NCBI RefSeq assembly: GCF_014737315.1
Contig: NZ_JPUF01000042.1
Location: 1 to 35,065, forward strand
From: Treponema zioleckii
GTDB taxonomy: Bacteria > Spirochaetota > Spirochaetia > Treponematales > Treponemataceae
Length of the DNA: 35,065 bases
Reading direction: 5' to 3'
The translations under genes were made by a program, and so were the position numbers. Below, in pieces: positions 7,760-16,331 of this stretch. The notes beneath the pieces are model-generated. The model made no database searches. It was not told the DNA's origin and saw only the letters and a program-made list of their open reading frames with translations. How positions within the stretch are numbered: the stretch's first letter is position 1; each line of letters begins with the position of its first letter.

Positions 7760-9731
7760 CTTCATCATCCTCCGCTATAAAATTATCAAATGACTGGTCT
7801 TGTGAAGTCTCTTCATCACCATCATTTTCTTCGTTTTGATTCTTGTCTTTTTCTTCTCCGCTTTGCTCGTGGGCTTTGTCTTCCTCGCTTTTAGGAATTA
7901 TGCTGTCAACGGAGCCTTTGAACATCATGCACAAATCGTTGATTTCTTTTGGAATATCCCTGACGATTTTTTGCTCATCGATTTTTTTTAGGACGCATCC
8001 AAAAAAGAGTTTTTCGCCACAGAATTCACTCAAAAAATCAGAAATCAGCTTTTTGTGCATTTCGATTTGTTTCTGCAAAAAAGGCTTGTCGATTTCTGCA
8101 ATGATATTTTCGCCTTGCCGAGTCCATTTGCCAGTTTCCATGAGCGACGTTGCAAGCATCGGTTCTTTTACGCGAAGTTCCTTTAAAGCTTCGTCCCGAA
8201 GGTTTGAGTAATCTTTGGCCGGGGCGAACGGTCGTTTTTCTGCGGCTGGCTCCTGACTTTGCGGCGGCTCAACAGAAAAATCTGCCGTCGTTGGAGTTGG
8301 TTCTGGCGGCGGCGGAAGACTGTCGAAATCCGCTGTTTGTTGAGGCGGAACAGCGCCGCCAAAACTAAAAGATTCGCTTGGTGGTTCCGGTGCATTTTGC
8401 TGTGCCGCAAGTGCGCTGAATACCGGAAGTTTCTGAGCTGTTTGTGGAGCTGGCGAACTTTGCGCCGGCTGACTGCGGAATTGTGCAAAATCACTGTTCG
8501 CTGGCTGCGGGACTTGCGGAGCCTGGCTCTGAACTATTTGCGCAGGGGGCTGAACGCTTACCTGCGGCTGTGCCGGAGTCGCTCCTGATTGCAAGAGCAA
8601 GGCCTTTGCCTGATCCACCGCGCGTTTTACTTCCGTTGGGGAAACGTATTCCGTGAGCCACGAAAGTCTTGAAATTGCAAGTTCCATTTCGTAGCGTGGG
8701 CTTAGCGAATATCGGATATCCCTGTAAAGCTGCAAAAGAATCGAAAGTCCTCGCTCAATCTTTACTGAATTCCATGTTTCAAGCACTTTTTGAGAGAATC
8801 TGTCGCTAGACTGACCGAGCAGAGCTTCTTTTGTGATTCCTGATTTTATGAGAAGAAGCGAACGCAGATAGTCCGTACTGTTCGAGATGAATTGTTCTAT
8901 AGAAATTCCGTTTTGAAGGAAAGTGTCAAGTTTTAAAATCGCTTCCTGTGCGTTTCCGCTAACGCAGTCTTCAAAAAGCGCGTTAAGACTGTCTACGCCA
9001 ACAAGACCGAGCTTGTCGCGGATTTTATCGTAAGTGATGTGATTGTCGCTGAATGCCGCAACTTGGTCAAAAAGCGTGTAAGCGTCGCGCACAGAGCCGG
9101 TTGATTCGCGGGCAATCCAATAGAGTGCTTCGTCGTCTGCCTGAATGCCGATTTCTTTTGATGCGTCGGCAAGGAGATTTTTTACAGTTTCAATCGGGAC
9201 GAGCCTAAAATTGAACTGCTGGCAACGAGATTTTATGGTTGCGGGAACTTTTTGAAGTTCTGTCGTCGCAAAAATAAAAATAACGTACGGCGGCGGCTCC
9301 TCAATCGTTTTTAGGAGCGCGTTGAATGCTGAAGTTGAAAGCATGTGGACTTCATCGATGATGTAAATCTTGTATTTTGAAGCTTGCGGCGGAAAGAGCA
9401 CTTCGTCCTTGATTTGTCGAACGTCGTTTACCGAGGTGTTTGACGCACCGTCGATTTCGATTACGTCTGTGCTCGCACCTTTTGTGATTTCGATGCATTG
9501 CTGGCATTTTCCGCATGGTGTTGCGGTTGGTCCGTGCGTGCAGTTAAGTGCTTTTGCGAGGATTCGTGCGGTGGAAGTTTTTCCGCAGCCACGAGGTCCG
9601 CTAAACAAATATGCGTGGGCAATTTTTCCCGACTGAATTGAGTTCTTTAATGTTTCTGCCACAAATTCCTGACCGGCAAGCGCGTCGAATGCCTGCGGGC
9701 GTCTGCGAGTGGCGGTTACTTCATAAGCCAT
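7746..9731 (-). CDS. dnaX: DNA polymerase III subunit gamma/tau
   Basis: This is the clamp-loader ATPase of the replisome. The N-terminal AAA+ region has Walker A GPRGCGKT (residues 45-52), a four-cysteine zinc module beginning CTHGP and ending CGKCQQC, and a Walker B-type IIDEVHML, followed by the IFATTE sensor region. Domain III follows. Then comes a long P/Q/A-rich disordered linker (about 385-510), a tau-type C-terminal domain and a very acidic tail. The ATG at 9731 (MAYEVTATRRRPQAF) is chosen over a TTG 18 bp upstream. It has no Shine-Dalgarno sequence; a -35/-10 pair (9763-9768, 9740-9745) lies so close that the transcript may be leaderless. The 661-residue length suits full-length tau; no obvious programmed frameshift site lies near the usual position. 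Confidence 0.95.
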   Translation of the reverse strand: MAYEVTATRRRPQAFDALAGQEFVAETLKNSIQSGKIAHAYLFSGPRGCGKTSTARILAKALNCTHGPTATPCGKCQQCIEITKGASTDVIEIDGASNTSVNDVRQIKDEVLFPPQASKYKIYIIDEVHMLSTSAFNALLKTIEEPPPYVIFIFATTELQKVPATIKSRCQQFNFRLVPIETVKNLLADASKEIGIQADDEALYWIARESTGSVRDAYTLFDQVAAFSDNHITYDKIRDKLGLVGVDSLNALFEDCVSGNAQEAILKLDTFLQNGISIEQFISNSTDYLRSLLLIKSGITKEALLGQSSDRFSQKVLETWNSVKIERGLSILLQLYRDIRYSLSPRYEMELAISRLSWLTEYVSPTEVKRAVDQAKALLLQSGATPAQPQVSVQPPAQIVQSQAPQVPQPANSDFAQFRSQPAQSSPAPQTAQKLPVFSALAAQQNAPEPPSESFSFGGAVPPQQTADFDSLPPPPEPTPTTADFSVEPPQSQEPAAEKRPFAPAKDYSNLRDEALKELRVKEPMLATSLMETGKWTRQGENIIAEIDKPFLQKQIEMHKKLISDFLSEFCGEKLFFGCVLKKIDEQKIVRDIPKEINDLCMMFKGSVDSIIPKSEEDKAHEQSGEEKDKNQNEENDGDEETSQDQSFDNFIAEDDEDESI

Positions 9732-9739
9732 AGATTTAC

Positions 9740-9768
9740 AGAATATCAAATATTTCTAAGAATGTCAC
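9740..9768 (-). promoter_or_regulatory. Candidate dnaX promoter, very close to start codon
   Basis: On the minus strand GTGACA (9768-9763), a 17-base spacer and TATTCT (9745-9740) make a plausible sigma-70 promoter. Only 8 bases separate the -10 from the ATG at 9731, so transcription would begin at or next to the start codon. Confidence 0.4.
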
Positions 9769-10098
9769 ATGAATCGCGCTAGGTTGCAGGGGGGCCTCGT
9801 TATGAACTTGCCTGGGTAAAGTTTTGATTTGTAATACGGTTGCACAAATTAGAGGTAGAATATTTTGCAAAAATCCGTGCTGTCGTCCGCCACACCGCCT
9901 AAAAAATGATAGTTGACCGTAAGTAGTATCCAACTTCCTTCGGTCGCTAACGGTCGGGAGCATTTTTTTATTCGTCTTTGCTACCAACAGCATGTCGGTT
10001 TTTTCAAAAAAAAATTGGAAAAAAATTCTTAAAATTTGCATAAAAGCACTTGATTAGACAAAACAGACGACTTTTTGAATCAACAGCTTTTGCACAGG
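9769..10098. other. Intergenic region with no recognised gene
   Basis: Between the dnaX promoter region and the nrdD control region there is ~330 bp of A+T-rich DNA. The only structure noticed is an imperfect CCTTCGGTCGCTAACGGTCGG repeat-like hairpin near 9938-9958. An open frame on the minus strand (9736-10041) has no recognisable protein features. Confidence 0.5.
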
Positions 10099-10107
10099 TT
10101 ATCCACA
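10099..10107 (+). promoter_or_regulatory. Consensus DnaA box upstream of nrdD
   Basis: TTATCCACA is an exact match to the classical DnaA box. It is a single site 11 bp upstream of the -35 hexamer of the nrdD promoter. DnaA is known to control ribonucleotide reductase genes in some bacteria, so a regulatory role is more likely than an origin role. Confidence 0.45.
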
Positions 10108-10117
10108 GGTTTTCCAA

Positions 10118-10146
10118 TTGACAATAAAAAATTCACGCTATATATT
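10118..10146 (+). promoter_or_regulatory. Near-consensus sigma-70 promoter of nrdD
   Basis: TTGACA (10118-10123), a 17-base spacer and TATATT (10141-10146). Predicted start is near 10153, giving an unusually long ~180-base leader before the nrdD ATG at 10336. Confidence 0.7.
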
Positions 10147-10177
10147 ATCTCACATATAAAAACGCTATATATGTGGT
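10135..10177 (+). promoter_or_regulatory. Pair of NrdR-box-like repeats over the nrdD promoter
   Basis: ACGCTATATATTATCT (10135-10150) and ACGCTATATATGTGGT (10162-10177) share the first 11 bases. Each agrees with the NrdR-box pattern acaCwAtATaTwGtgt at about 12-13 of 16 positions. The first covers the -10, the second lies just after the expected transcription start, the geometry of a repressor. The start-to-start distance of 27 bp is shorter than the usual 31-32 bp, which weakens the call. Confidence 0.5.
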
Positions 10178-10335
10178 AGTTTTGAATAGAAATTACCTAA
10201 AAAACACAATATTTGTAAATTTTATGTCAAGTATTTTGTTTACTTTTCCGATAAAAATTTTCAGAAAAATAAGCTTCGAAACAGTTTTGGCGAGTAAAAA
10301 CTTACAAATATATAAAAAAAATCGAGGGGTGCGGC

Positions 10336-12498
10336 ATGAAGATAATCAAGCGAAACGGCGAGGAAGTAATTTTTGACAATCAAAAAATTATCACTGCTAT
10401 TTCAAAGGCAAATAAAGAAGTTCCACTTTCTGAGCAACTTACGGAAGGGCAGGTGAATGCTATTGCTAATGCAGTTGAAAAAAAATGTCTTGCTGAAAAT
10501 CACGAAATGAACGTTGAGGCAATTCAGGATATTGTTGAAAATGAAATTATGAAAGCTGGTGCGTTTGAAATCGCAAAAAAATACATCACTTACCGATATC
10601 AGCATCAGCTTATGCGAAAGGCAAATTCTACCGACAGTCAGATTCTTTCGCTTTTGGAATGCCAGAACGAGGAAGTTAAGCAGGAAAATTCAAATAAGAA
10701 TTCTACCGTTGTTTCTGTTCAGCGCGACTACATGGCTGGTGAGGTTTCCAAGGATATTACGAAGAGATTTTTGCTTGACGAGGACATTGTTCAGGCTCAC
10801 GAGGAAGGAATCATTCACTTTCATGACGCGGATTATTTTGCGCAGCACATGCACAATTGCGACCTTGTAAATCTTGATGATATGCTTCAGAACGGCACGG
10901 TAATTTCTGGCACAAAAATCGACAAGCCTCATTCATTCTCTACGGCCTGCAACATTGCCACTCAGATTATCGCTCAGGTTGCTTCTAGCCAGTATGGCGG
11001 TCAGTCAATTTCGCTCACGCACCTCGCACCTTTCGTTGACATTTCGCGCCAGAAAATTCGCCGGGAGATGCTGAAAATTCAAGAGACGACTGGCGTAAAA
11101 TACACGGATGAGCAGCTTTCAGAAATCGTGGAGCTTCGTTTGAAGGACGAAATTACCCGCGGTGTTCAGACGATTCAGTATCAGGTTGTAACTCTTATGA
11201 CTACGAATGGTCAGAGTCCGTTCGTAACGGTTTTTATGTACTTGAACGAAGCTCGAACTGAGCAGGAAAAATCTGACCTTGCGATGATTATCGAAGAAGT
11301 TTTGAAGCAGCGTTATCAGGGCGTTAAGAACGAAGCCGGATTCTGGGTAACTCCGGCTTTCCCTAAGCTCATTTACGTTCTTGAAGAAGACAATGTTGAG
11401 CCTGGTTCAAAATATTATTATTTGACGGAGCTTGCCGCAAAATGTACGGCCCGCCGTTTGGTTCCGGATTATATTTCTGAGAAAAAAATGAAGGAGCTCA
11501 AAGAGGGTAATTGCTATCCTTGCATGGGTTGCCGCTCATTCCTTACGGTTTACAAAGATGAAAACGGAAAGCCAAAATTCTACGGAAGATTCAATCAGGG
11601 CGTTGTTACAATTAATCTTGTTGACGTTGCATGTTCTTCTGGCGGAGACATGGATTCATTCTGGGAACTTTTTGATGACCGTCTTGAACTTTGTCACAGG
11701 GCACTTATGCGCCGTCACGAGCGACTTTTGAACACTCCGAGCGACGTTGCCCCGATTTTGTGGCAGAACGGTGCACTTGCACGATTGAAGAAGGGCGAGA
11801 CAATCAACAAACTGCTTTTTGGCGGATATTCAACGATTTCACTCGGCTACGCAGGACTTTGCGAAGCTGTGCGCTACATGACCGGAAAACCTCACACAGA
11901 CCCTGAGGCGACTCCTTTTGCGCTCAAAATCATGCAGCACATGAATGACAAGTGTGCCGAGTGGCGTGCTCAGAGCAACATTGCGTTCTCTTTGTACGGA
12001 ACTCCGCTTGAATCAACGACTTACAAGTTTGCAAAATGCCTTAAAAAACGTTTTGGCGAGATTGAGGGCGTTACAGATAAAAATTACATTACCAACAGCT
12101 ACCACATTCATGTTACCGAGCCTGTCGATGCGTTCACTAAGCTCACGTTCGAGAGTCAGTTCCAGGAATTGAGTCCGGGCGGTGCGGTAAGTTACGTTGA
12201 GGTTCCGAACATGGAGAACAATATTCCTGCTGTAATGCTGCTTCTAAAGCACATTTACGACAACATTATGTATGCGGAGCTTAACACAAAATCAGATTGT
12301 TGCCAAAAATGCGGTTACACGGGCGAGATTAGGGTGATTACCGACGAAGAGAATAAGCTCGTTTGGGAGTGCCCTAATTGCGGTAACCGAGATCAAACGA
12401 CGATGAACGTTGCAAGACGCACTTGCGGATACATCGGAACGCAATACTGGAATCAGGGGCGCACGCAAGAAATAAAAGAGAGGGTTCTTCACCTCTAG
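10336..12498 (+). CDS. nrdD: Anaerobic (class III) ribonucleoside-triphosphate reductase
   Basis: This oxygen-sensitive glycyl-radical enzyme makes deoxyribonucleotides from NTPs. The 720-residue product has an N-terminal ATP-cone (residues 1-95, MKIIKRNGEEVIFDNQKI). A long catalytic barrel includes YMAGEVSKDITKR and HFHDADYFAQHMHNCDLVNL. A C-terminal zinc site follows (CQKCG ... CPNCG), then the glycyl-radical motif RRTCGYIG with the radical glycine at about 698, 22 residues from the end. All parts expected of NrdD are intact. The ATG is preceded by a weak GAGGGGTGCGGC site. It is transcribed from the promoter at 10118-10146 and followed by a terminator and then nrdG, its activase. Confidence 0.97.
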   Translation: MKIIKRNGEEVIFDNQKIITAISKANKEVPLSEQLTEGQVNAIANAVEKKCLAENHEMNVEAIQDIVENEIMKAGAFEIAKKYITYRYQHQLMRKANSTDSQILSLLECQNEEVKQENSNKNSTVVSVQRDYMAGEVSKDITKRFLLDEDIVQAHEEGIIHFHDADYFAQHMHNCDLVNLDDMLQNGTVISGTKIDKPHSFSTACNIATQIIAQVASSQYGGQSISLTHLAPFVDISRQKIRREMLKIQETTGVKYTDEQLSEIVELRLKDEITRGVQTIQYQVVTLMTTNGQSPFVTVFMYLNEARTEQEKSDLAMIIEEVLKQRYQGVKNEAGFWVTPAFPKLIYVLEEDNVEPGSKYYYLTELAAKCTARRLVPDYISEKKMKELKEGNCYPCMGCRSFLTVYKDENGKPKFYGRFNQGVVTINLVDVACSSGGDMDSFWELFDDRLELCHRALMRRHERLLNTPSDVAPILWQNGALARLKKGETINKLLFGGYSTISLGYAGLCEAVRYMTGKPHTDPEATPFALKIMQHMNDKCAEWRAQSNIAFSLYGTPLESTTYKFAKCLKKRFGEIEGVTDKNYITNSYHIHVTEPVDAFTKLTFESQFQELSPGGAVSYVEVPNMENNIPAVMLLLKHIYDNIMYAELNTKSDCCQKCGYTGEIRVITDEENKLVWECPNCGNRDQTTMNVARRTCGYIGTQYWNQGRTQEIKERVLHL

Positions 12499-12505
12499 CA
12501 CTGAA

Positions 12506-12538
12506 CGTCATGCTGAAATCGGCATGACGATTTTTTTT
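12506..12538 (+). terminator. Intrinsic terminator between nrdD and nrdG
   Basis: CGTCATGC (12506-12513) and GCATGACG (12522-12529) form an 8-bp stem with an 8-base loop, followed by A and eight T residues. It begins 8 bp after the nrdD stop and ends 20 bp before the nrdG start. The stem resembles the intergenic repeat family ATGCTGAA ... TTCAGCATGAC seen near 330, 2390 and 27470. Confidence 0.85.
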
Positions 12539-12557
12539 AACGGACGGTTGCTTTTCT

Positions 12558-13073
12558 ATGAATTATGCAGAAATAAAAAAACTTGATGTTGCGAATGGGC
12601 TTGGAATAAGAATTTCTCTTTTCGTTTCTGGTTGCCGAAATCACTGCGAGGGGTGTTTTAATGCCTGCACGTGGGATTTTAATTACGGAAAGCCTTTTAC
12701 AAAAGATGTTGAGGAAGATATTCTTGCTTCTCTTGCGCCTGCTCACGTTACAGGGCTTAGCGTTTTGGGCGGAGAGCCTTTTGAAGAAGAAAATCAGGCT
12801 GTTCTTGCCCCGTTCTTGGAGCGTGTAAAATCAACTTACCCGCAAAAAGATATTTGGTGTTGGTCTGGCTACGTTTTGGACAAAGACTTGTTGCCCGAAA
12901 ATGGCCGAAAGCATACTGAAAATACAAAAAGAATGTTGGATTGCCTTGATTACTTGGTGGACGGCCCTTTTGTGATTTCCAAACGAAATATTGCCCTAAA
13001 TTTTAGAGGCTCCGAAAATCAGCGTATTTGGCAGAAGAAAAACGGCGAATGGCAGTTAAGTGAAATAAATTAA
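12558..13073 (+). CDS. nrdG: Anaerobic ribonucleotide reductase activating protein (radical SAM)
   Basis: NrdG uses a [4Fe-4S] cluster and S-adenosylmethionine to install the glycyl radical on NrdD. The 171-residue product carries the radical-SAM triad C-x3-C-x2-C at residues 26, 30 and 33 (CRNHCEGC), the NrdG-typical ACTWDFNYGKPF, and the GGEP-type motif LGGEPFEEEN near 72-81. Length is normal. The ATG at 12558 has only a weak GGACGG ribosome site. The terminator immediately upstream should reduce its expression relative to NrdD, as suits a catalytic activase. Confidence 0.96.
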   Translation: MNYAEIKKLDVANGLGIRISLFVSGCRNHCEGCFNACTWDFNYGKPFTKDVEEDILASLAPAHVTGLSVLGGEPFEEENQAVLAPFLERVKSTYPQKDIWCWSGYVLDKDLLPENGRKHTENTKRMLDCLDYLVDGPFVISKRNIALNFRGSENQRIWQKKNGEWQLSEIN

Positions 13074-13121
13074 TTCTCTTAGAATTTTACTTTACAGGTT
13101 TCCTTAACGGAAAAAACTTGT

Positions 13122-13166
13122 GTAAAAATCCGCCCCGACGGAGCGTACGCCGGAGTGGATTTTTAC
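13122..13166. terminator. Possible bidirectional hairpin between convergent genes
   Basis: GTAAAAATCC (13122-13131) and GGATTTTTAC (13157-13166) form a 10-bp stem with a GC-rich internal region. It lies 48 bp after nrdG and on the far side of a repeat from the convergent VIT/VWA gene. T runs lie inside the arms, so termination efficiency is uncertain. Confidence 0.4.
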
Positions 13167-13184
13167 CGTGTTTTACTAGCAAGA

Positions 13185-13322
13185 GTTCCCACCAAAGCGC
13201 GAGTTTTAGGAAACGTTGAAAGTTAACTTTATGGTCGAAAAATAAAACTTTATCGTTTTCGAAAACTCGCGGGAAACGCTAAAAGTGAACTTTAAGCCCT
13301 AGAGCCAACTTGCAGCGTTTCC
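13185..13322. repeat. Dispersed repeat family A, copy 1
   Basis: The element starts GCGCGAGTTTTAGGAAACG. It has an inverted arm AAAACTCGCGGGAAACGCT near 13262, then AAAGTGAACTTTAA, and ends with GCGTTTCC just before the stop codon of the downstream minus-strand gene. Related copies are at 29638-29764 and 33828-33918. Confidence 0.65.
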
Positions 13323-13325
13323 TTT

Positions 13326-16300
13326 TTATTTAATTTCTCCGATGAGGAAGACCGACTTTTGCTTGTCTAGTTGCAGCGTGAGCACTTCCCGTTTTTGGTT
13401 TTTCCTTCCAAAGTTCGTGTAAACTTCCGCCTGAACGATAACCGGCTGCAGCATTTTCTGCTGATGATTTCCAAAATAATGCGCCTCAATTTTGAACGCG
13501 CCTTCGCCAGCTTTTTTGATGCAGAATTCTTCAGGCCCGTATCCCTGCGTAAAGTCGCGCGACATTCTTCCGCCACGTTTTGTGAGTTTGTGGGCGTAAT
13601 AGCATTTTTCTTTGTCGCTGTCAGTAACCCACATGTCAATGTCGCAGTCGTCCGTGTTCCAGGTGAGCACGATTCTAAGGTCAACGTCAAAATTCTTGAT
13701 AAACCGCTTGTCGATTTTAGAAAGGTCAAGCTCTTTTTTACCCGCGAGTGCAATAATCGAATTCATGTCATTCAAGGCAATCTGCTGAATCTCTTGGAAT
13801 CTTGAGTCCCAGTTTTTTCTTACGACAAGCCAGAGCGTATCAACGGCAAGTTGTTTGTTTCCTGCCATGTTTGCTGCCAAAGCCAAATCTCGGTAGAACT
13901 GAGGAATTTCTGGTCGGATTTTTACAAGTTTTTCAAAGACCGAGACGGCCAAATCGTATTGTTTTTGTTCGACAAGTTTATTTCCGAGCGCCCGAAGAAT
14001 GTCAGAATTTTCCAAGTTCAATTCCGCAAGGTTCGAAAGAATTCGTAAAGATTCTTCCTTTAACTCCTCGCTCATAAAATAGTCCGAAACTTCCATGTAG
14101 AATGCCGGGGAAGTTTCGTAGTTCTTTTTTAGCTCAAGATATTTTTTGTACATTTCATTTTCTGGAGTTTGCTTGAGAAGAGAAATGTAGTCCGCATTGC
14201 TGCTCCATGCCTGTAGCTGGATTTTTCGTTCATCGTTGCTTGCGCTTTCCTCATTGCTGCCAGAATTTGGCTCGGCTGCCATTGCAGGGGCTGCTTCGCG
14301 TGAAAGTGCTTTTGAAGCCGTAACGTCTGCCCGTTTTTCGAGTCGCTGACTCTGGACCGGCATTGCTTCTTCCTCGGCAGCAAAGGCTGTTTCGCTTCCA
14401 AAAAATTCGTCTGTAATTTCGTTGGCGGAGGCCGCCGATTCTTGCACCATTGCATGGTCGGTCATAAGTCGGGCGGCGCCTACAGATTTTTCCTTGATTG
14501 GACGGATTTTTGCAAAATCTTCCGGAGCTTTTTCCCACCATTCCTTGAATTTTTTGAATTCGCGGTAAACAAAATCAAGATTGTCGTCAGGCGCGCTGAT
14601 TTTTGTCTGCGGCCTGCCTGCCATAATTTTGTCGAATTCTTCGCGTAAATCCTCAGGCGGCTCAATTTCGTAGCGAATGTAATCGTAAACGCTGTCCAAA
14701 ACGATGAGCGACGTGTCTCTTGTTACGATTCCGAATTTTTTTGCGAGAGCCGTAATTTCATTCTGATTTTTTGCGTAGTCCGTGTTCAGGAAGGCGATTT
14801 TTAGCTGTGCCCAAATCCGCTGAATGTTTTTTGCATCCGCGTTCTGATTTTTTTCTGTTTTTACTGCGCTTAAATTCACTTTTAGCGTGTCTTGAACTTT
14901 ATTTCCGTAACCAAATTTAAGTTCGATTTCTCCAGATTTTTTGTTCAGAATTCCTGCAACCGCAATCGAGTCTCCCAAAATCACTTGATTTTTCGGGTAA
15001 ACTTCCGAGATTTTTTTTGCGTCGTAATCCGCTCCGATGAGCCTAAAATTTTCGTGGAGCAAGTCTTGTACAGAATCCTCTGCGGATTTTGAATTTAAAT
15101 TGATGTAAACTGCTCCGGAATCCGAAGCGATTTTTTGAAGAAAAGCATGGTCTGCGCTGGAAGCCGAGTTGATTGGATAGATTTTCGGCAAGGTTGAAGG
15201 CTTCTTTTTTTGCGCACCAACATTTTTTGCTTGGTTTTGCCAGTTTTCTATTCCGTCGGTGAGCAGAAGAATTTCATCTTCATTCTGAATTTCGTTTAAA
15301 AAATCAAAATTGGTCGCACCGTCAAACTGCTGATTTTGCAAATAGTCTGTGAGATTTTTAAGTTCACTTTCAGATTTTATTGCAAAGTTTTTAGTCCCGT
15401 GGATTTTGTTGCTGAACGTTACCACGTTGATTTCGAGTGACTTTTTTTCTAAAAGAATTTTTTTTGCATACAGCGAAATTAGTTCTGCCTCTTTTTTGAG
15501 GTTTCTGTTTTTTGCTGACGAAGAAACGTCAAAATACACCGAAAGTTTTGAAGGCAGTTTTTTTTCGATTCTGTCGTGCTTTGGAACTTTCGTAAAAATG
15601 TAAAAATACGTGTCTTTTCCGAGTGTCTCCGTGTAGATTTTTTCTTTTTCGTAGTATTTTTCTGGAATTTCGATTATTACGGGCTTTTCCATTTTGTAGT
15701 TTTCAAAAGAAAAATTTCCGCTTTCGCCAGTGTTCAAATCCGAAAGCGAAAGAATGTCTTTTTTGCCGTCGATTTTTTTAAGGCTGTCAGTAATCAAAAT
15801 CTTAAAGCTGAACTTTTTTAGCGTTTCGTTCGTAAGAATTGGAAGCGTGTAAGTTTTTTCTACGCAGCTTTCGTATGTGATTTGCACATGGCGGTTTCCG
15901 TGAGCGGGAAGGGGATAGACGCGGGTTTTAAAATTGTTTCCCGCCGTCATTTCGACGAGGCCGGGGTCAACGTTTTTCCGCACGATTGACTCAAAAACTT
16001 CGTGCCCCTTATCCTTTTCCACGACCACGCCTTTACGCATTTTGCCGTTTATGTCTAGGGCGTAGCCCGAAACCGTCTCGTTTTCGCCGAGGGGAAATTC
16101 AAATTCGCCTTCCAGAATTCTGTCACTTGAATTCTCAAAAATCAAATCTAGGGTGGTTTTGGCGATGTTTCCCAAAATCTGAACGTTCGCCGAAATCTCG
16201 CTGATTTTTACTGAATCCGCGTTTTTTGAATCTTTTATGTTCATTTTTATTAGCCGGTTTTCTTGGGAAAATCCGTTAAAAACCGACGTGAATAAAATTC

Positions 16301-16331
16301 CTGCAAAAATGATTTGAAGAGTTTTTTTCAT
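13326..16331 (-). CDS. Exported VIT-VWA-DUF2135 protein with TPR-like repeats
   Basis: The product is a large (1001-residue) exported protein of inter-alpha-trypsin-inhibitor-like architecture. From the ATG at 16331, which has an ideal AGGAGG site, a signal peptide (1-23) leads into a VIT domain (about 28-155), typified by the FEFPLGENETVSGYALDING stretch. A VWA domain (about 262-430) follows, with its metal-ion motif D-V-S-S-S at 268-272. A low-complexity region at ~650-710 is followed by TPR-like helical repeats (about 715-850) and a C-terminal DUF2135 domain (about 880-965). VIT-VWA proteins usually act as envelope or adhesion scaffolds; function here is inferred only. The gene is isolated, convergent with nrdG. 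An upstream in-frame start at 16367 would add 12 residues but lacks the ribosome site. Confidence 0.88.
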   Translation of the reverse strand: MKKTLQIIFAGILFTSVFNGFSQENRLIKMNIKDSKNADSVKISEISANVQILGNIAKTTLDLIFENSSDRILEGEFEFPLGENETVSGYALDINGKMRKGVVVEKDKGHEVFESIVRKNVDPGLVEMTAGNNFKTRVYPLPAHGNRHVQITYESCVEKTYTLPILTNETLKKFSFKILITDSLKKIDGKKDILSLSDLNTGESGNFSFENYKMEKPVIIEIPEKYYEKEKIYTETLGKDTYFYIFTKVPKHDRIEKKLPSKLSVYFDVSSSAKNRNLKKEAELISLYAKKILLEKKSLEINVVTFSNKIHGTKNFAIKSESELKNLTDYLQNQQFDGATNFDFLNEIQNEDEILLLTDGIENWQNQAKNVGAQKKKPSTLPKIYPINSASSADHAFLQKIASDSGAVYINLNSKSAEDSVQDLLHENFRLIGADYDAKKISEVYPKNQVILGDSIAVAGILNKKSGEIELKFGYGNKVQDTLKVNLSAVKTEKNQNADAKNIQRIWAQLKIAFLNTDYAKNQNEITALAKKFGIVTRDTSLIVLDSVYDYIRYEIEPPEDLREEFDKIMAGRPQTKISAPDDNLDFVYREFKKFKEWWEKAPEDFAKIRPIKEKSVGAARLMTDHAMVQESAASANEITDEFFGSETAFAAEEEAMPVQSQRLEKRADVTASKALSREAAPAMAAEPNSGSNEESASNDERKIQLQAWSSNADYISLLKQTPENEMYKKYLELKKNYETSPAFYMEVSDYFMSEELKEESLRILSNLAELNLENSDILRALGNKLVEQKQYDLAVSVFEKLVKIRPEIPQFYRDLALAANMAGNKQLAVDTLWLVVRKNWDSRFQEIQQIALNDMNSIIALAGKKELDLSKIDKRFIKNFDVDLRIVLTWNTDDCDIDMWVTDSDKEKCYYAHKLTKRGGRMSRDFTQGYGPEEFCIKKAGEGAFKIEAHYFGNHQQKMLQPVIVQAEVYTNFGRKNQKREVLTLQLDKQKSVFLIGEIK

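Noticed and set aside
7981-7990. A-run in dnaX as a programmed frameshift site producing gamma
   Set aside because: The run of eight A on the coding strand falls near residue 582 of 661, far after the point where gamma would end, and no supporting stem or SD was noticed.
9736-10041. Minus-strand open frame of 101 codons upstream of dnaX
   Set aside because: Low complexity, no ribosome site, and it overlaps the dnaX promoter and start region.
10099-10107. Replication origin near dnaX
   Set aside because: Only one consensus DnaA box; dnaA, dnaN or gyrB are absent and dnaX is not an origin-linked marker.
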